Source: a virus
DNA length: 48,049 nucleotides
IMG/VR virus record: IMGVR_UViG_3300044492_000048
Span: 1-48,049 of that record
Reading direction: 5' to 3' (one strand)
Under the pieces are notes generated by a model that saw nothing but the letters and a program-made list of their open reading frames with translations, made no database searches and was not told the DNA's origin. This document shows positions 1 through 6,383 of the stretch, one piece after another (position 1 is the stretch's first letter; every line of letters begins with the position of its first letter). A program made the translations under genes and the position numbers.

Positions 1-2
1 CC

Positions 3-31
3 CGCCCGGGCGCCGGCGCCCAGGGCGTTTT
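3..31 (+). terminator. Terminator-like nested hairpin at the left edge
   Basis: CGCCC (3-7) pairs with GGGCG (23-27). Between them lies the perfect palindrome GGGCGCCGGCGCCC (8-21), and TTTT follows at 28-31. This fits a rho-independent terminator for a rightward gene lying left of the window, or, if the molecule is circular, for the right end. It could equally be part of a packaging site, because the terminase small subunit gene follows directly. The structure is visible; the function is inferred. Confidence 0.45.
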
Positions 32-125
32 CTGCTATGGAACAAAAGTTCCCACGCGGCGGCGCTGCCGGAACCCTACCATTTCATGCTAGGAACCCAT
101 CAAAAAAGAGAAGGATATTCTAAAA

Positions 126-590
126 GTGCAGTCAGGTCGAAAAGGTTCCAAAGGAGTACAACTTACGCGAGCACGGTATCCCAATGTTCCAGGGATACAA
201 CCTGAGCCTCCAGGGGAACTCGCGCCGGATGAAGCGGCCGAATGGAAGCGGATCTGGGCGGTTTCGCCGCCGGATTGGTTTCCCAGGGAGACGTGGCCAT
301 TGCTGACGCAGTTGTGCCGGCACACGATGAATGCGAGGTTCTTCGCAGAGACTTTGCAGGAGGTGAGGCAGGGGATGCTCGACCCCAAGAACGCCAAACA
401 CCTTCAGCATCTCAACAGCCTATGCATCATGCATGAGCGCGAAACGCGAGCGATGGTGGCTCTGATGGAGAAGCTCCGGCTGACGACCCAGCAACGGCTG
501 AACCGGAACGTGGCCGCCGGCCAGCAGGAGGTCGTGGCATCCGCGCAGCTTCCTGAGCCTGACATGGCGCCCTGGGCGACGCACCAATGA
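126..590 (+). CDS. terS: Terminase small subunit (P27-like)
   Basis: This 154-residue protein is the probable DNA-recognition subunit of the packaging motor. The N-terminus is basic (GRKGSKG) and is followed by a Pro-rich PEPPGELAPDEAAEW stretch, typical of P27-family small terminases, then a helical middle and C-terminus. The start is a GTG, with AGAAGGA about 10 nt upstream; no ATG gives a comparable N-terminus. It overlaps the large subunit gene by an ATGA stop/start, so the two are translationally coupled. Assignment rests on this N-terminal signature plus position; small terminases diverge strongly, so the family is likely rather than certain. Confidence 0.75.
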   Translation: MQSGRKGSKGVQLTRARYPNVPGIQPEPPGELAPDEAAEWKRIWAVSPPDWFPRETWPLLTQLCRHTMNARFFAETLQEVRQGMLDPKNAKHLQHLNSLCIMHERETRAMVALMEKLRLTTQQRLNRNVAAGQQEVVASAQLPEPDMAPWATHQ

Positions 591-2146
591 GCTCGGCGAG
601 TACAGCCACGGCCAGGCAACGCCGGCAGATTCCGCGCACCAGGGCAGAGCGCAACATCGCCTGGTGCGAGGATTACCTCTTCCTGCCTGAAGGGCGCCAC
701 GTCGGCAAACCGCTGAAGATGGCCGAGTTCATGAAGGAGGATTTCCGGCTCATCTATGACAATCCGCACGGCACCAGGCGCGCGATCGTCTCCAGAGGCC
801 GGAAGAACGCCAAGACCACCGAGTGCGCCGCGATCGTCCTGCTGCATCTGTGCGGCCCTGAATACGTCGCCAATGGCTCGCTCTACTCCGCAGCTCAATC
901 CAGGGACCAGGCCTCGATCATCTTCAATCTGGCCCGAAAGATGGTCCTGCTTTCGCCGGTGCTGCGCAAGGTGATCAAGATCAAGGACACCGTCCGCGAG
1001 CTGCACTGCACAGGCACGGGATGCGTCTACAAGGCGCTGAGCGCGGAGACCGCGACCGCCTTCGGCTTGTCCCCGGTGCTGACGATTCACGATGAGCTCG
1101 GCCAGGTGAGGGGCCCCCGCTTCCCGCTCTATGAGGCGCTCGAGACCGCGACCGCCGCGCAAGACAAGCCGCTGACGTTGATCATCTCGACCCAGGCGCC
1201 GGCGGATGCGGATCTGCTTTCGATGCTGATCGATGACGCCAGGTCCGGCGCCGACCCCAGGGTCGTGCTGCGGATGGATTCCGCCGACATGGACGACGAC
1301 CCCTTCAGCGAGAAGGCGATCCGCGCCGCCAATCCGGCGCTCGAGCTGTTCATGAACAAGCAGGAAGTCCTGGCGATGGCCGAGGACGCCCGTCGGCTTC
1401 CAGCTCGAGAAGCCGAATTCCGCAACCTGGTGCTCAATCAGCGGGTCGAGGCATCGAACCCCTTCGTCACCGCCAGCCTCTGGAAAGCCTGTGGCGACCC
1501 CGTACAGCCGTTCTCCGCGTCGACGCCCCTCTATGGCGGCCTCGACCTTTCAAGCGTTGCTGATCTCACTGCGCTCGTCCTGATAGGGCAACAGCCCGAC
1601 AGCAAGTGGCACGTCCATCCGACGTTCTGGCTGCCGGCGGAAGGCCTGGCGGAAAAGTCGAGGCTCGATCGGGTGCCTTACGACATGTGGGCCCAGAAAG
1701 GCTTCCTGCTCACGACCGAAGGCAAGACGATCCAGTACGAGTTTGTTGCAAAGCACCTTCACGCATTATTTCAGAAGTACAACATCAGAAAATTGGCGTT
1801 CGACCGCTGGAATATGGGGCACCTCAAGCCCTGGCTTCAGAAGGCCGGCTTCTCCGAGATGTTCATCGAGGACCGCTTCGTTGAATTCGGCCAGGGCACG
1901 CAGTCCATGTCGCCGGCGCTGCGGACGCTCGAGGAGTGGATCAGGGACAAGAAGATCGCCCACGGCATGCATCCGGTCTTGCAGATGTGCGCCGCCTGCG
2001 CAGTGGTCGAAGGCAAGGACGATGCGAATCGTAAACTAAGCAAGAACAAATCGAGTGGCCGCATCGACGGCATGGTCGCGCTGGCGATGGCGACCGGCGT
2101 TGCGCAACAGATGAAGCCGATCGATATCAGTACCCTCATAGCTTAA
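587..2146 (+). CDS. terL: Terminase large subunit
   Basis: This 519-residue protein is the ATPase-nuclease motor that packages DNA into the prohead. The Walker A-like segment SRGRKNAKT lies at about residues 68-76 and the Walker B-like TIHDELG at about 166-172. The C-terminal RNase H-like nuclease shows GGLDLSSVADLTA at about 316-328 and the late acidic residue in GRIDGMVAL near 493. Length and motif spacing fit the P27/HK97-type large terminases. The ATG overlaps the small-subunit stop. An AAAAGGA ribosome site for the next gene lies just after its own stop. This is one of the firmest calls in the window. Confidence 0.97.
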   Translation: MSSASTATARQRRQIPRTRAERNIAWCEDYLFLPEGRHVGKPLKMAEFMKEDFRLIYDNPHGTRRAIVSRGRKNAKTTECAAIVLLHLCGPEYVANGSLYSAAQSRDQASIIFNLARKMVLLSPVLRKVIKIKDTVRELHCTGTGCVYKALSAETATAFGLSPVLTIHDELGQVRGPRFPLYEALETATAAQDKPLTLIISTQAPADADLLSMLIDDARSGADPRVVLRMDSADMDDDPFSEKAIRAANPALELFMNKQEVLAMAEDARRLPAREAEFRNLVLNQRVEASNPFVTASLWKACGDPVQPFSASTPLYGGLDLSSVADLTALVLIGQQPDSKWHVHPTFWLPAEGLAEKSRLDRVPYDMWAQKGFLLTTEGKTIQYEFVAKHLHALFQKYNIRKLAFDRWNMGHLKPWLQKAGFSEMFIEDRFVEFGQGTQSMSPALRTLEEWIRDKKIAHGMHPVLQMCAACAVVEGKDDANRKLSKNKSSGRIDGMVALAMATGVAQQMKPIDISTLIA

Positions 2147-2157
2147 AAGGAATCACC

Positions 2158-2514
2158 ATGCCGCTGACAATCGTTGATGGGCCGACCATCCCCGCCGGCG
2201 AAAGCCTCTCCGACGGCGCCGACTGCACCGGCGGCAGCATCGTGCGGATCACGATCCCGCAGGAGTTCACGCCGGCGAACCTGACCTTCCAGGCAAGTAG
2301 CGACGGCAACTTCTACAACGACCTTTACGACAACGAAGGCGACGAAGTGACGCTCGCGGTGAAGCCCAACACGACGGTGGTCGTGTCGGCGCACTGGACG
2401 CGCTCGATCGGCTTCGTCAAGTTTCGTTCAGGCACGGCGAAGTCGCCGGTCGAGCAGAACGTCGATTGCAGGTTCGCGATCGCCGTTGAAACGGAAACGA
2501 CGGCGGCCGTCTGA
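2158..2514 (+). CDS. Probable capsid decoration or accessory head protein
   Basis: This 118-residue protein is rich in beta-forming residues, with no signal peptide or membrane segment and almost no Lys-rich tail. It starts MPLTIVDGPTIPAGESLSDG and ends in an acidic/Thr-rich tail. Proteins of this type sit after terL in several alphaproteobacterial phages; I recognise the family but no established function. The start is supported by AAAAGGA 7 nt upstream. It overlaps the next ATG at its stop (TGATG). A beta-sandwich decoration protein is the most natural guess from composition and location, but this is inference. Confidence 0.7.
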   Translation: MPLTIVDGPTIPAGESLSDGADCTGGSIVRITIPQEFTPANLTFQASSDGNFYNDLYDNEGDEVTLAVKPNTTVVVSAHWTRSIGFVKFRSGTAKSPVEQNVDCRFAIAVETETTAAV

Positions 2515-4013
2515 TGAGCCTGGCGCAATACGAAACGCATCTCTCGGTCGAGCAGCGTTTTCGTATTGCGAAGGCGCGCAGCAAGAGGTTGCTGACGGCG
2601 AAGCTGTTCAACGAAGCGGACCATCCTCGCGACGAGCAGGGCCGGTGGACCGACGCCGGCGGCAGTGAGGACCGCGTCTCGACAACGGTGCCGTCGGCGA
2701 AAAAGCAGGGCTTCGATCCGCATACGCGGCAAGACCTGGCGCCGACTTACGACACGTTCAAGCAGGCGATGGAAAATCCAAAGTACGCCGCCGGCGTCGA
2801 GAAATTGATGGACCGCTACGGCAAGTCGTTCGCCCGCATCCCGAAGGGCACGGCCGCCGAGAAGGCCGAGGCCTTCGTTTCGCATGCAACGTCGAACCTG
2901 ACGGCGCTCTACAACGCGCAAGATCCTGAGCTGCGCGGCCGATCGGCGACCTGGTATCGAGGCGCCCGCAAGATCGCGGACGATTTTTCCAAGCAGTACG
3001 GCGTCTCGCCGAGGGCCGTTGCCGGCGTCCTGGCGTCACTGTCACCGCAGCGCGACTGGGACCAGAACGTCGAGATGGCGACGCGCGTGCTCGACATCGC
3101 AGTGGCAAAAGGTGCCATCCCGATTGAAGGTGAGAAGGCCGCCAAGACAAAGCAATCGATGCTCGACTACGCCAAGACGCAGCTCAAAGATGCCGATAAG
3201 ATCGAGGCCAAGATCCCCGAAGGCGCCGATCCGAAAGATCCGGCGGTCAGGGGCCAGCTCCTCAAGGTCAAGAACCGTCGGGCGATGGCCGCCAAGATCA
3301 CCAAGATGGCCGGCACGTTCGAAGGCAAGAAGCTGTCGGAGCTGCCAAGCCTGGCTGAGCAGGCGATCGTGCTGCGTTTCTACGATGAGGGCAACGCCGA
3401 ACCAGGCCGCGCCTATGCGATCTGGAATCCTGAAGGCACCAAGTCCGGCGAGGTCGCGATGGCCGGTGAGGGAGACAAGCGGAAGGCGCGGCTATCTGGT
3501 TGGGGCGGCTTCGGCATGACGGAGGGCGCGCTCAGCATCCTGGCCAATGACAGCCGCGAGAACATTTCGGCGCAGCTCGGCGACAACCACAAGGTCCGTA
3601 ATTTCTACAACAACATCATCTCGCCTGAGTACGGCCAGGACACGACGATCGATACCCATGCGATCGCAGCCGCCCTGCTACGGCCGCTCGGCGGCGGCGC
3701 CGTCGAGGTCAAGGAAGGCCTGGGGATGTCCGGCCCCAAAAATGCCGAGACTGGTTTAAAGGCCCTCTACGCCTTATATTCCGAGGCCTACAGGCGGGCC
3801 GCCAAGGATGCCGGCATTCTCCCCCGCGAGATGCAGAGCACGACCTGGGAAGCTCTGAGGGGCTTGTTCAGCCCTGAGGAAAAGCGTGACGCCGCGATCG
3901 AGAAAAGCGTCAGCGATACCTGGAAGCGGTACAAAGAAGGGAAGATCGATCTTGCCGACGCCCAACGAGAAATCCTTGCTCGAGGAATCCGGCCCCCGCG
4001 TTGGGCAAAGTGA
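2514..4013 (+). CDS. DUF7178-like protein with phage cargo motif; HhH-GPD-like features
   Basis: This protein has 499 residues. Near residue 36 it carries DHPRDEQGRWTDAGG, a motif seen at the junction of head-associated phage proteins and variable effector-like domains. The rest resembles DUF7178: GVLASLSPQRDWDQN (about 170-184), KVRNFYNNI, then TIDTHAIAAAL (about 380-390) and a late STTWEALRG. The order 'helix-hairpin-like GVLASLSP … IDTHA' recalls HhH-GPD DNA glycosylases, where an Asp in a V/IDTH motif is catalytic. That comparison is mine and unproven. It is encoded among head genes between the decoration gene and a Cys/Trp-motif gene. It may be a virion-packaged protein delivered with the DNA, a head assembly factor, or a DNA-processing enzyme. 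Confidence 0.8.
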   Translation: MSLAQYETHLSVEQRFRIAKARSKRLLTAKLFNEADHPRDEQGRWTDAGGSEDRVSTTVPSAKKQGFDPHTRQDLAPTYDTFKQAMENPKYAAGVEKLMDRYGKSFARIPKGTAAEKAEAFVSHATSNLTALYNAQDPELRGRSATWYRGARKIADDFSKQYGVSPRAVAGVLASLSPQRDWDQNVEMATRVLDIAVAKGAIPIEGEKAAKTKQSMLDYAKTQLKDADKIEAKIPEGADPKDPAVRGQLLKVKNRRAMAAKITKMAGTFEGKKLSELPSLAEQAIVLRFYDEGNAEPGRAYAIWNPEGTKSGEVAMAGEGDKRKARLSGWGGFGMTEGALSILANDSRENISAQLGDNHKVRNFYNNIISPEYGQDTTIDTHAIAAALLRPLGGGAVEVKEGLGMSGPKNAETGLKALYALYSEAYRRAAKDAGILPREMQSTTWEALRGLFSPEEKRDAAIEKSVSDTWKRYKEGKIDLADAQREILARGIRPPRWAK

Positions 4014-4449
4014 TATCCTCAAGCTGATTGACGAGCTCGGCCTCGAGCCGACTGCGGAGACGTTTGCCTATGTTTCCTTCGGCCGCGACATCGAGGATCT
4101 CGAGGCGGAAGAGCTCGGCACGATCCCGGATGATCTGCTCGAGGCCTGGCAGAAAGAGAACGAGCCTGAGGAGAAATCAGCGAAGGTCGAGCGCACCGTT
4201 CAGAACGACTGGATGGATGAATGCGTTCCCAGGCTGATGGACATGGGCAAGGATCAGACGGTCGCAGTCGCTGCCTGCATGAACATGTGGCGCGAGGACT
4301 GGGAAGAGGCGCACCCCGACGGCGCGGATGACCCAGGGCCAAGCCCGAAGCCGGCGGAAGATGACGACGAGCGCAAGGAGCTCGCGCGGGCCCGCCTGCG
4401 CAAGATGCAGTGGGCCCACACGAAGGCCGTGTCGACTAAGCTGATTTGA
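3976..4449 (+). CDS. Cys-x17-Cys-x3-Trp motif protein of the head region
   Basis: This is an acidic protein of about 157 residues. I take the TTG at 3976 as start (GAGA just upstream), giving a 38-nt overlap with the previous gene; the open frame itself extends to 3886. The core contains WMDECVPRLMD followed by ACMNMW, i.e. Cys-x17-Cys-x3-Trp. The same arrangement (FMDRC … CSVAW) occurs at the N-terminus of the protease-capsid protein at 6384, so the two probably share an interaction. A Pro/acid-rich linker and a basic C-terminus follow. Its end overlaps, tail to tail, the leftward HTH gene. Function is unknown; a head-assembly role is inferred. Confidence 0.65.
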   Translation: MLEESGPRVGQSDILKLIDELGLEPTAETFAYVSFGRDIEDLEAEELGTIPDDLLEAWQKENEPEEKSAKVERTVQNDWMDECVPRLMDMGKDQTVAVAACMNMWREDWEEAHPDGADDPGPSPKPAEDDDERKELARARLRKMQWAHTKAVSTKLI

Positions 4450-4678
4450 TCCGCTTAGCCCGAAGCTGCCAGAGCTGACTGCAATCTGGCAGCTCGATCT
4501 CGAGCTCGAGTTTTTTGTCGAGCATCAGCTCCAGGAGTGTCGCGGTCGACCAGGGCACCGGGGTCGCCCCCGCTGCCCAACGGTTAGATGTCTTTCGAGT
4601 AACGTCGAACAATTTCGCGGCCGAGGTCAGGTTTAGACCCAGGGCCTCGATCGCGTATCTATATTCATCACCTGTCAT
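4436..4678 (-). CDS. HTH transcriptional regulator of the leftward island
   Basis: This 80-residue protein begins MTGDEYRYAIEALGLN, followed by SAAKLFDVTRKTSNRWAAG (about 19-37). That is a typical XRE/Cro-type helix-turn-helix in which DVTRKTSNRW is the recognition helix. Small phage and alphaproteobacterial proteins with the MTGDEYR start belong to this class. It is the last gene of the five-gene leftward island. A 15-bp sequence 12-26 nt upstream of its ATG matches 13 of 15 bases of the inverted repeat in the island promoter (6321-6335), so it is the obvious candidate to bind both sites and repress its own operon. The DNA-binding fold is well supported; the target is inferred. Confidence 0.85.
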   Translation of the reverse strand: MTGDEYRYAIEALGLNLTSAAKLFDVTRKTSNRWAAGATPVPWSTATLLELMLDKKLELEIELPDCSQLWQLRAKRIKSA

Positions 4679-4689
4679 GGCTGCACCTT

Positions 4690-4705
4690 AAGACATTCTG
4701 TCCCT
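4690..4705. promoter_or_regulatory. Candidate operator upstream of the HTH gene
   Basis: AAGACATTCTGTCCCT. Its first 15 bases match GGGACATTCTGTCCC, the reverse complement of the repeat at 6321-6335, at 13 positions, with one half-site (TGTCCC) perfect. It lies 12-26 nt upstream of the HTH start codon, where a bound repressor would block an internal promoter or elongation. On the minus strand TTGAGT and a weak TTAAGG flank the site at 17-bp spacing. Confidence 0.6.
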
Positions 4706-4706
4706 A

Positions 4707-4925
4707 TCACTCAAGCTCGCTTTCGTGACAGGCAATGTAGGCCTCAGGGTGCGGCACGATCGGCTCCAGGCCGCCGGCAATGCGCCTGGGGTTGGCGAGC
4801 TCGATGCAGTTCATGCAGACAGGTTCTCGGACGCCGTTGATGCGGATCGACGGCACCCGCACCGGATTGTAGGAAAAGATCCGGTGACAGCCGATGCAGG
4901 CGGAAGTCGCTAAAGCGTAGCTCAT
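4707..4925 (-). CDS. Small zinc-ribbon protein
   Basis: This 72-residue protein has CIGC (about 10-13) and CMNC (about 37-40) pairs separated by a short basic strand-rich segment (VRVPSIRINGVREP), and an acidic C-terminus. Two CxxC knuckles at this spacing indicate one structural zinc ribbon. Proteins of this shape (CxxC … VCMNC … ANP) recur in alphaproteobacterial phages with no known role; DNA or nucleoprotein contact is possible. The ATG overlaps the stop of the preceding gene as TAATG, so it belongs to the island operon. Confidence 0.75.
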   Translation of the reverse strand: MSYALATSACIGCHRIFSYNPVRVPSIRINGVREPVCMNCIELANPRRIAGGLEPIVPHPEAYIACHESELE

Positions 4926-5116
4926 TAATTTGGCCTCATGCGTTGGACGGTTTCGGCGATCAAGTTGAGTATTTGCTGCCCGCTCATGCCTGGCTGCAAC
5001 TGATTGGAAACGGACTGGTAGATTCGGACCAGTTCGCTGATGCTGACGATCTCGCCGCTCGAGAGCTCGAGGAAGTCCTCGCCGTCGACGGTGAACGGTC
5101 TAGGCTTCTTGGCCAT
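4925..5116 (-). CDS. Hypothetical protein of the DpdA island
   Basis: This 63-residue protein starts MAKKPRPFTVDGEDFLEL. I use the ATG at 5116, preceded by GAGG at 6-nt spacing, rather than the longer open frame to 5239. The upstream part of that frame is out of phase with the zinc-ribbon gene and has shadow-like composition. The protein has a short strand-rich N-terminus and an amphipathic helical C-terminus (MSGQQILNLIAETVQRM). It overlaps the preceding gene by 17 nt and its stop overlaps the next start (TAATG). No function is recognisable. Confidence 0.65.
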   Translation of the reverse strand: MAKKPRPFTVDGEDFLELSSGEIVSISELVRIYQSVSNQLQPGMSGQQILNLIAETVQRMRPN

Positions 5117-5279
5117 TGGACACCTCGACGCTGATGATCTTGAGCTCGACAATCTCGACATTGCTCCAGAGGCAGTTGCCGCAATTGACGTGCGGCACTT
5201 CCTGGTCTTTGCCGGTGCAGATGAGCTGCTCGGATGCATCGCAGCGCGGACACCGCAGCTCGAAAATGTAGGTGCTCAT
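5100..5279 (-). CDS. Small zinc-ribbon protein, 59 residues
   Basis: A short reading frame begins at an ATG that overlaps the dpdA stop codon (ATGA) and ends at TAG at 5102-5100. The translation starts MSTYIFELRCPRCDASEQL and contains CPRC and CGNC pairs, giving a compact CxxC…CxxC zinc ribbon, followed by a strand-rich tail. The coupled start and the four cysteines make it a convincing gene despite its length. It may be an accessory subunit of the neighbouring transglycosylase, but nothing in the sequence proves that. Confidence 0.75.
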   Translation of the reverse strand: MSTYIFELRCPRCDASEQLICTGKDQEVPHVNCGNCLWSNVEIVELKIISVEVSNGQEA

Positions 5280-5449
5280 GATGCGATTTCCTGGCAGTCT
5301 AGCTGCCCGATCTCTTTGATGAAGCCGATGCGATCGGCCTCTGCCTCCTCGCGGGTGGCGAGCACCGGCCAGTCGAGCTGCTTGCCGTGCTCGAGGACGA
5401 TCCAGCCCTCGCCGTCGACGCAGTATTCGATCGTGAAGCGTTGTTGCAT
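5276..5449 (-). other. Possible internal translation start inside dpdA (57-residue C-terminal product)
   Basis: The ATG at 5449 is in frame with dpdA and is preceded by CGAAAGGAAAGCAAG, a good Shine-Dalgarno sequence. The peptide from here, beginning MQQRFTIEYCVDGEGWIVLE, reads as a self-contained small phage protein. The dpdA part just before it (AAQPRKESK) is linker-like. Either two genes have fused, or a second short product is made from within dpdA. The ribosome site and codons are visible; use in vivo is unknown. Confidence 0.4.
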
Positions 5450-6307
5450 CTTGCTTTCCTTTCGGGGTTGAGCTGCCGGCTCAACAACGTAACCGGCAGC
5501 GGTTAACAAATTCACCAGCTCATGATGGCTGGCCTCGAGGTGGTCGAGCAGCGGGCGCTTCGCCTGGTGCTCGGCTTCAGGACCGGCACTCGCCTGGATC
5601 TTGCCGTCGACGCGAGCTGCGAAGGCGGTCAGATCTTCGCCGGCCTTCTTGAGCTGGCGGTTATGGTTCACCGCGACGTTGGTCGAGTCGCTGGAATCGA
5701 AAGCGTAGAGATGAGCCTGCGACTGCGAGCGCATCATGTGGATGCGCGGACGGATGTAAGCGCCTTCGCTCTCGAGCTCCCAGGCGTCGATCGCGGCGAA
5801 CACTTCACCCATCCGCTTGCGCCAGGCGGCGCCCTGGCCGGTGGCGTATTCGCCGCTCGAGCCGATGCCGACGTAGTCGAAGCCTTCGCACAGATAGAGC
5901 AGATACGAGATCGGCTCATGCATGTGCCAGATCGGCATCGAGCGATCGGCCGGCAGCATCGTCATCGTCTCGCAAACGAGCTGAGCGTTCTGCTCATGCG
6001 TGCCGTCGATCACGTCGGGGATCACGGCGATCGCCTGCGGGCAACGCTCAAGGATGTCGTTCGCCCAGTCGGCGAAGCCCTCGAGATAAGTTTCGTCGTT
6101 CATGGTGTCGACGCCTGAGCGCCAGGCCGAGAAGGCGCCGTTGTCGACCAGGAGGATCTGGTCCTCGCCGACGAGCTCGATCGCCTGGTTGAGCTGCTTG
6201 CCCAGCTTGTCGCGGGTTGCGTAGCTGACGCAGAACGAGGCGCCGCGAAGCTTCTCGAGCAGCGGCATCGGGTTCAAGGGCAGGCCGTAGACGGTGAGCT
6301 TTTTCAT
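5276..6307 (-). CDS. dpdA: DpdA-like 7-deazaguanine DNA transglycosylase (TGT superfamily)
   Basis: This 343-residue protein resembles the phage DpdA branch of the tRNA-guanine transglycosylase superfamily, which exchanges guanine in DNA for a 7-deazaguanine base. Matching segments in order are LLVDNGAFSAW (about 52-62, candidate catalytic Asp55), IPDVIDGTHEQN (about 95-106), WHMHEPISYL (about 127), YVGIGSSGEYA (about 145) and SSDSTNVAVNHNR (about 204-216, second candidate Asp). These fit a TIM barrel with two active-site aspartates. The last about 57 residues look like a separate small protein (see internal start at 5449). No queC/D/E or folE genes are in the window, so the base precursor would come from the host or from unseen genes. 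The promoter lies at 6344-6372. Confidence 0.82.
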   Translation of the reverse strand: MKKLTVYGLPLNPMPLLEKLRGASFCVSYATRDKLGKQLNQAIELVGEDQILLVDNGAFSAWRSGVDTMNDETYLEGFADWANDILERCPQAIAVIPDVIDGTHEQNAQLVCETMTMLPADRSMPIWHMHEPISYLLYLCEGFDYVGIGSSGEYATGQGAAWRKRMGEVFAAIDAWELESEGAYIRPRIHMMRSQSQAHLYAFDSSDSTNVAVNHNRQLKKAGEDLTAFAARVDGKIQASAGPEAEHQAKRPLLDHLEASHHELVNLLTAAGYVVEPAAQPRKESKMQQRFTIEYCVDGEGWIVLEHGKQLDWPVLATREEAEADRIGFIKEIGQLDCQEIAS

Positions 6308-6320
6308 GACTGGCTTTCTC

Positions 6321-6335
6321 GGGACAGAATGTCCC
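6321..6335. promoter_or_regulatory. Inverted-repeat operator O1, GGGACA-GAA-TGTCCC
   Basis: A perfect 15-bp inverted repeat centred in the divergent region between dpdA (-) and the protease-capsid gene (+). It sits at the predicted transcription start of the leftward promoter. Its half-sites recur in O2 (6349-6365) and upstream of the HTH gene (4690-4704), which points to one regulator binding all three. Confidence 0.75.
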
Positions 6336-6343
6336 GTCCAGAG

Positions 6344-6372
6344 AAGATAGGGACTTTTTGTCCCTCTTGCAA
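6344..6372 (-). promoter_or_regulatory. Leftward sigma70-type promoter with operator O2 in the spacer
   Basis: On the minus strand TTGCAA (6372-6367) and TATCTT (6349-6344) are separated by exactly 17 bp. The spacer is filled by the inverted repeat AGGGAC-TTTTT-GTCCCT (plus strand 6349-6365), which shares the GGGAC half-site with O1. A protein bound there would exclude RNA polymerase, so the promoter of the dpdA island looks repressible. A palindrome CCTCTTGCAAGAGG (6363-6376) overlaps the -35 and also contains the AGAGG ribosome site of the rightward capsid gene. Confidence 0.7.
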
Positions 6373-6383
6373 GAGGTGCATAA

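Noticed and set aside
404-1162. Long antisense frame opposite the terminase genes (252 codons)
   Set aside because: It is opposite the clearly conserved terminase reading frame and has shadow-like composition (Arg/Gly/Ala-rich, no recognisable domain). High GC content makes such frames common.
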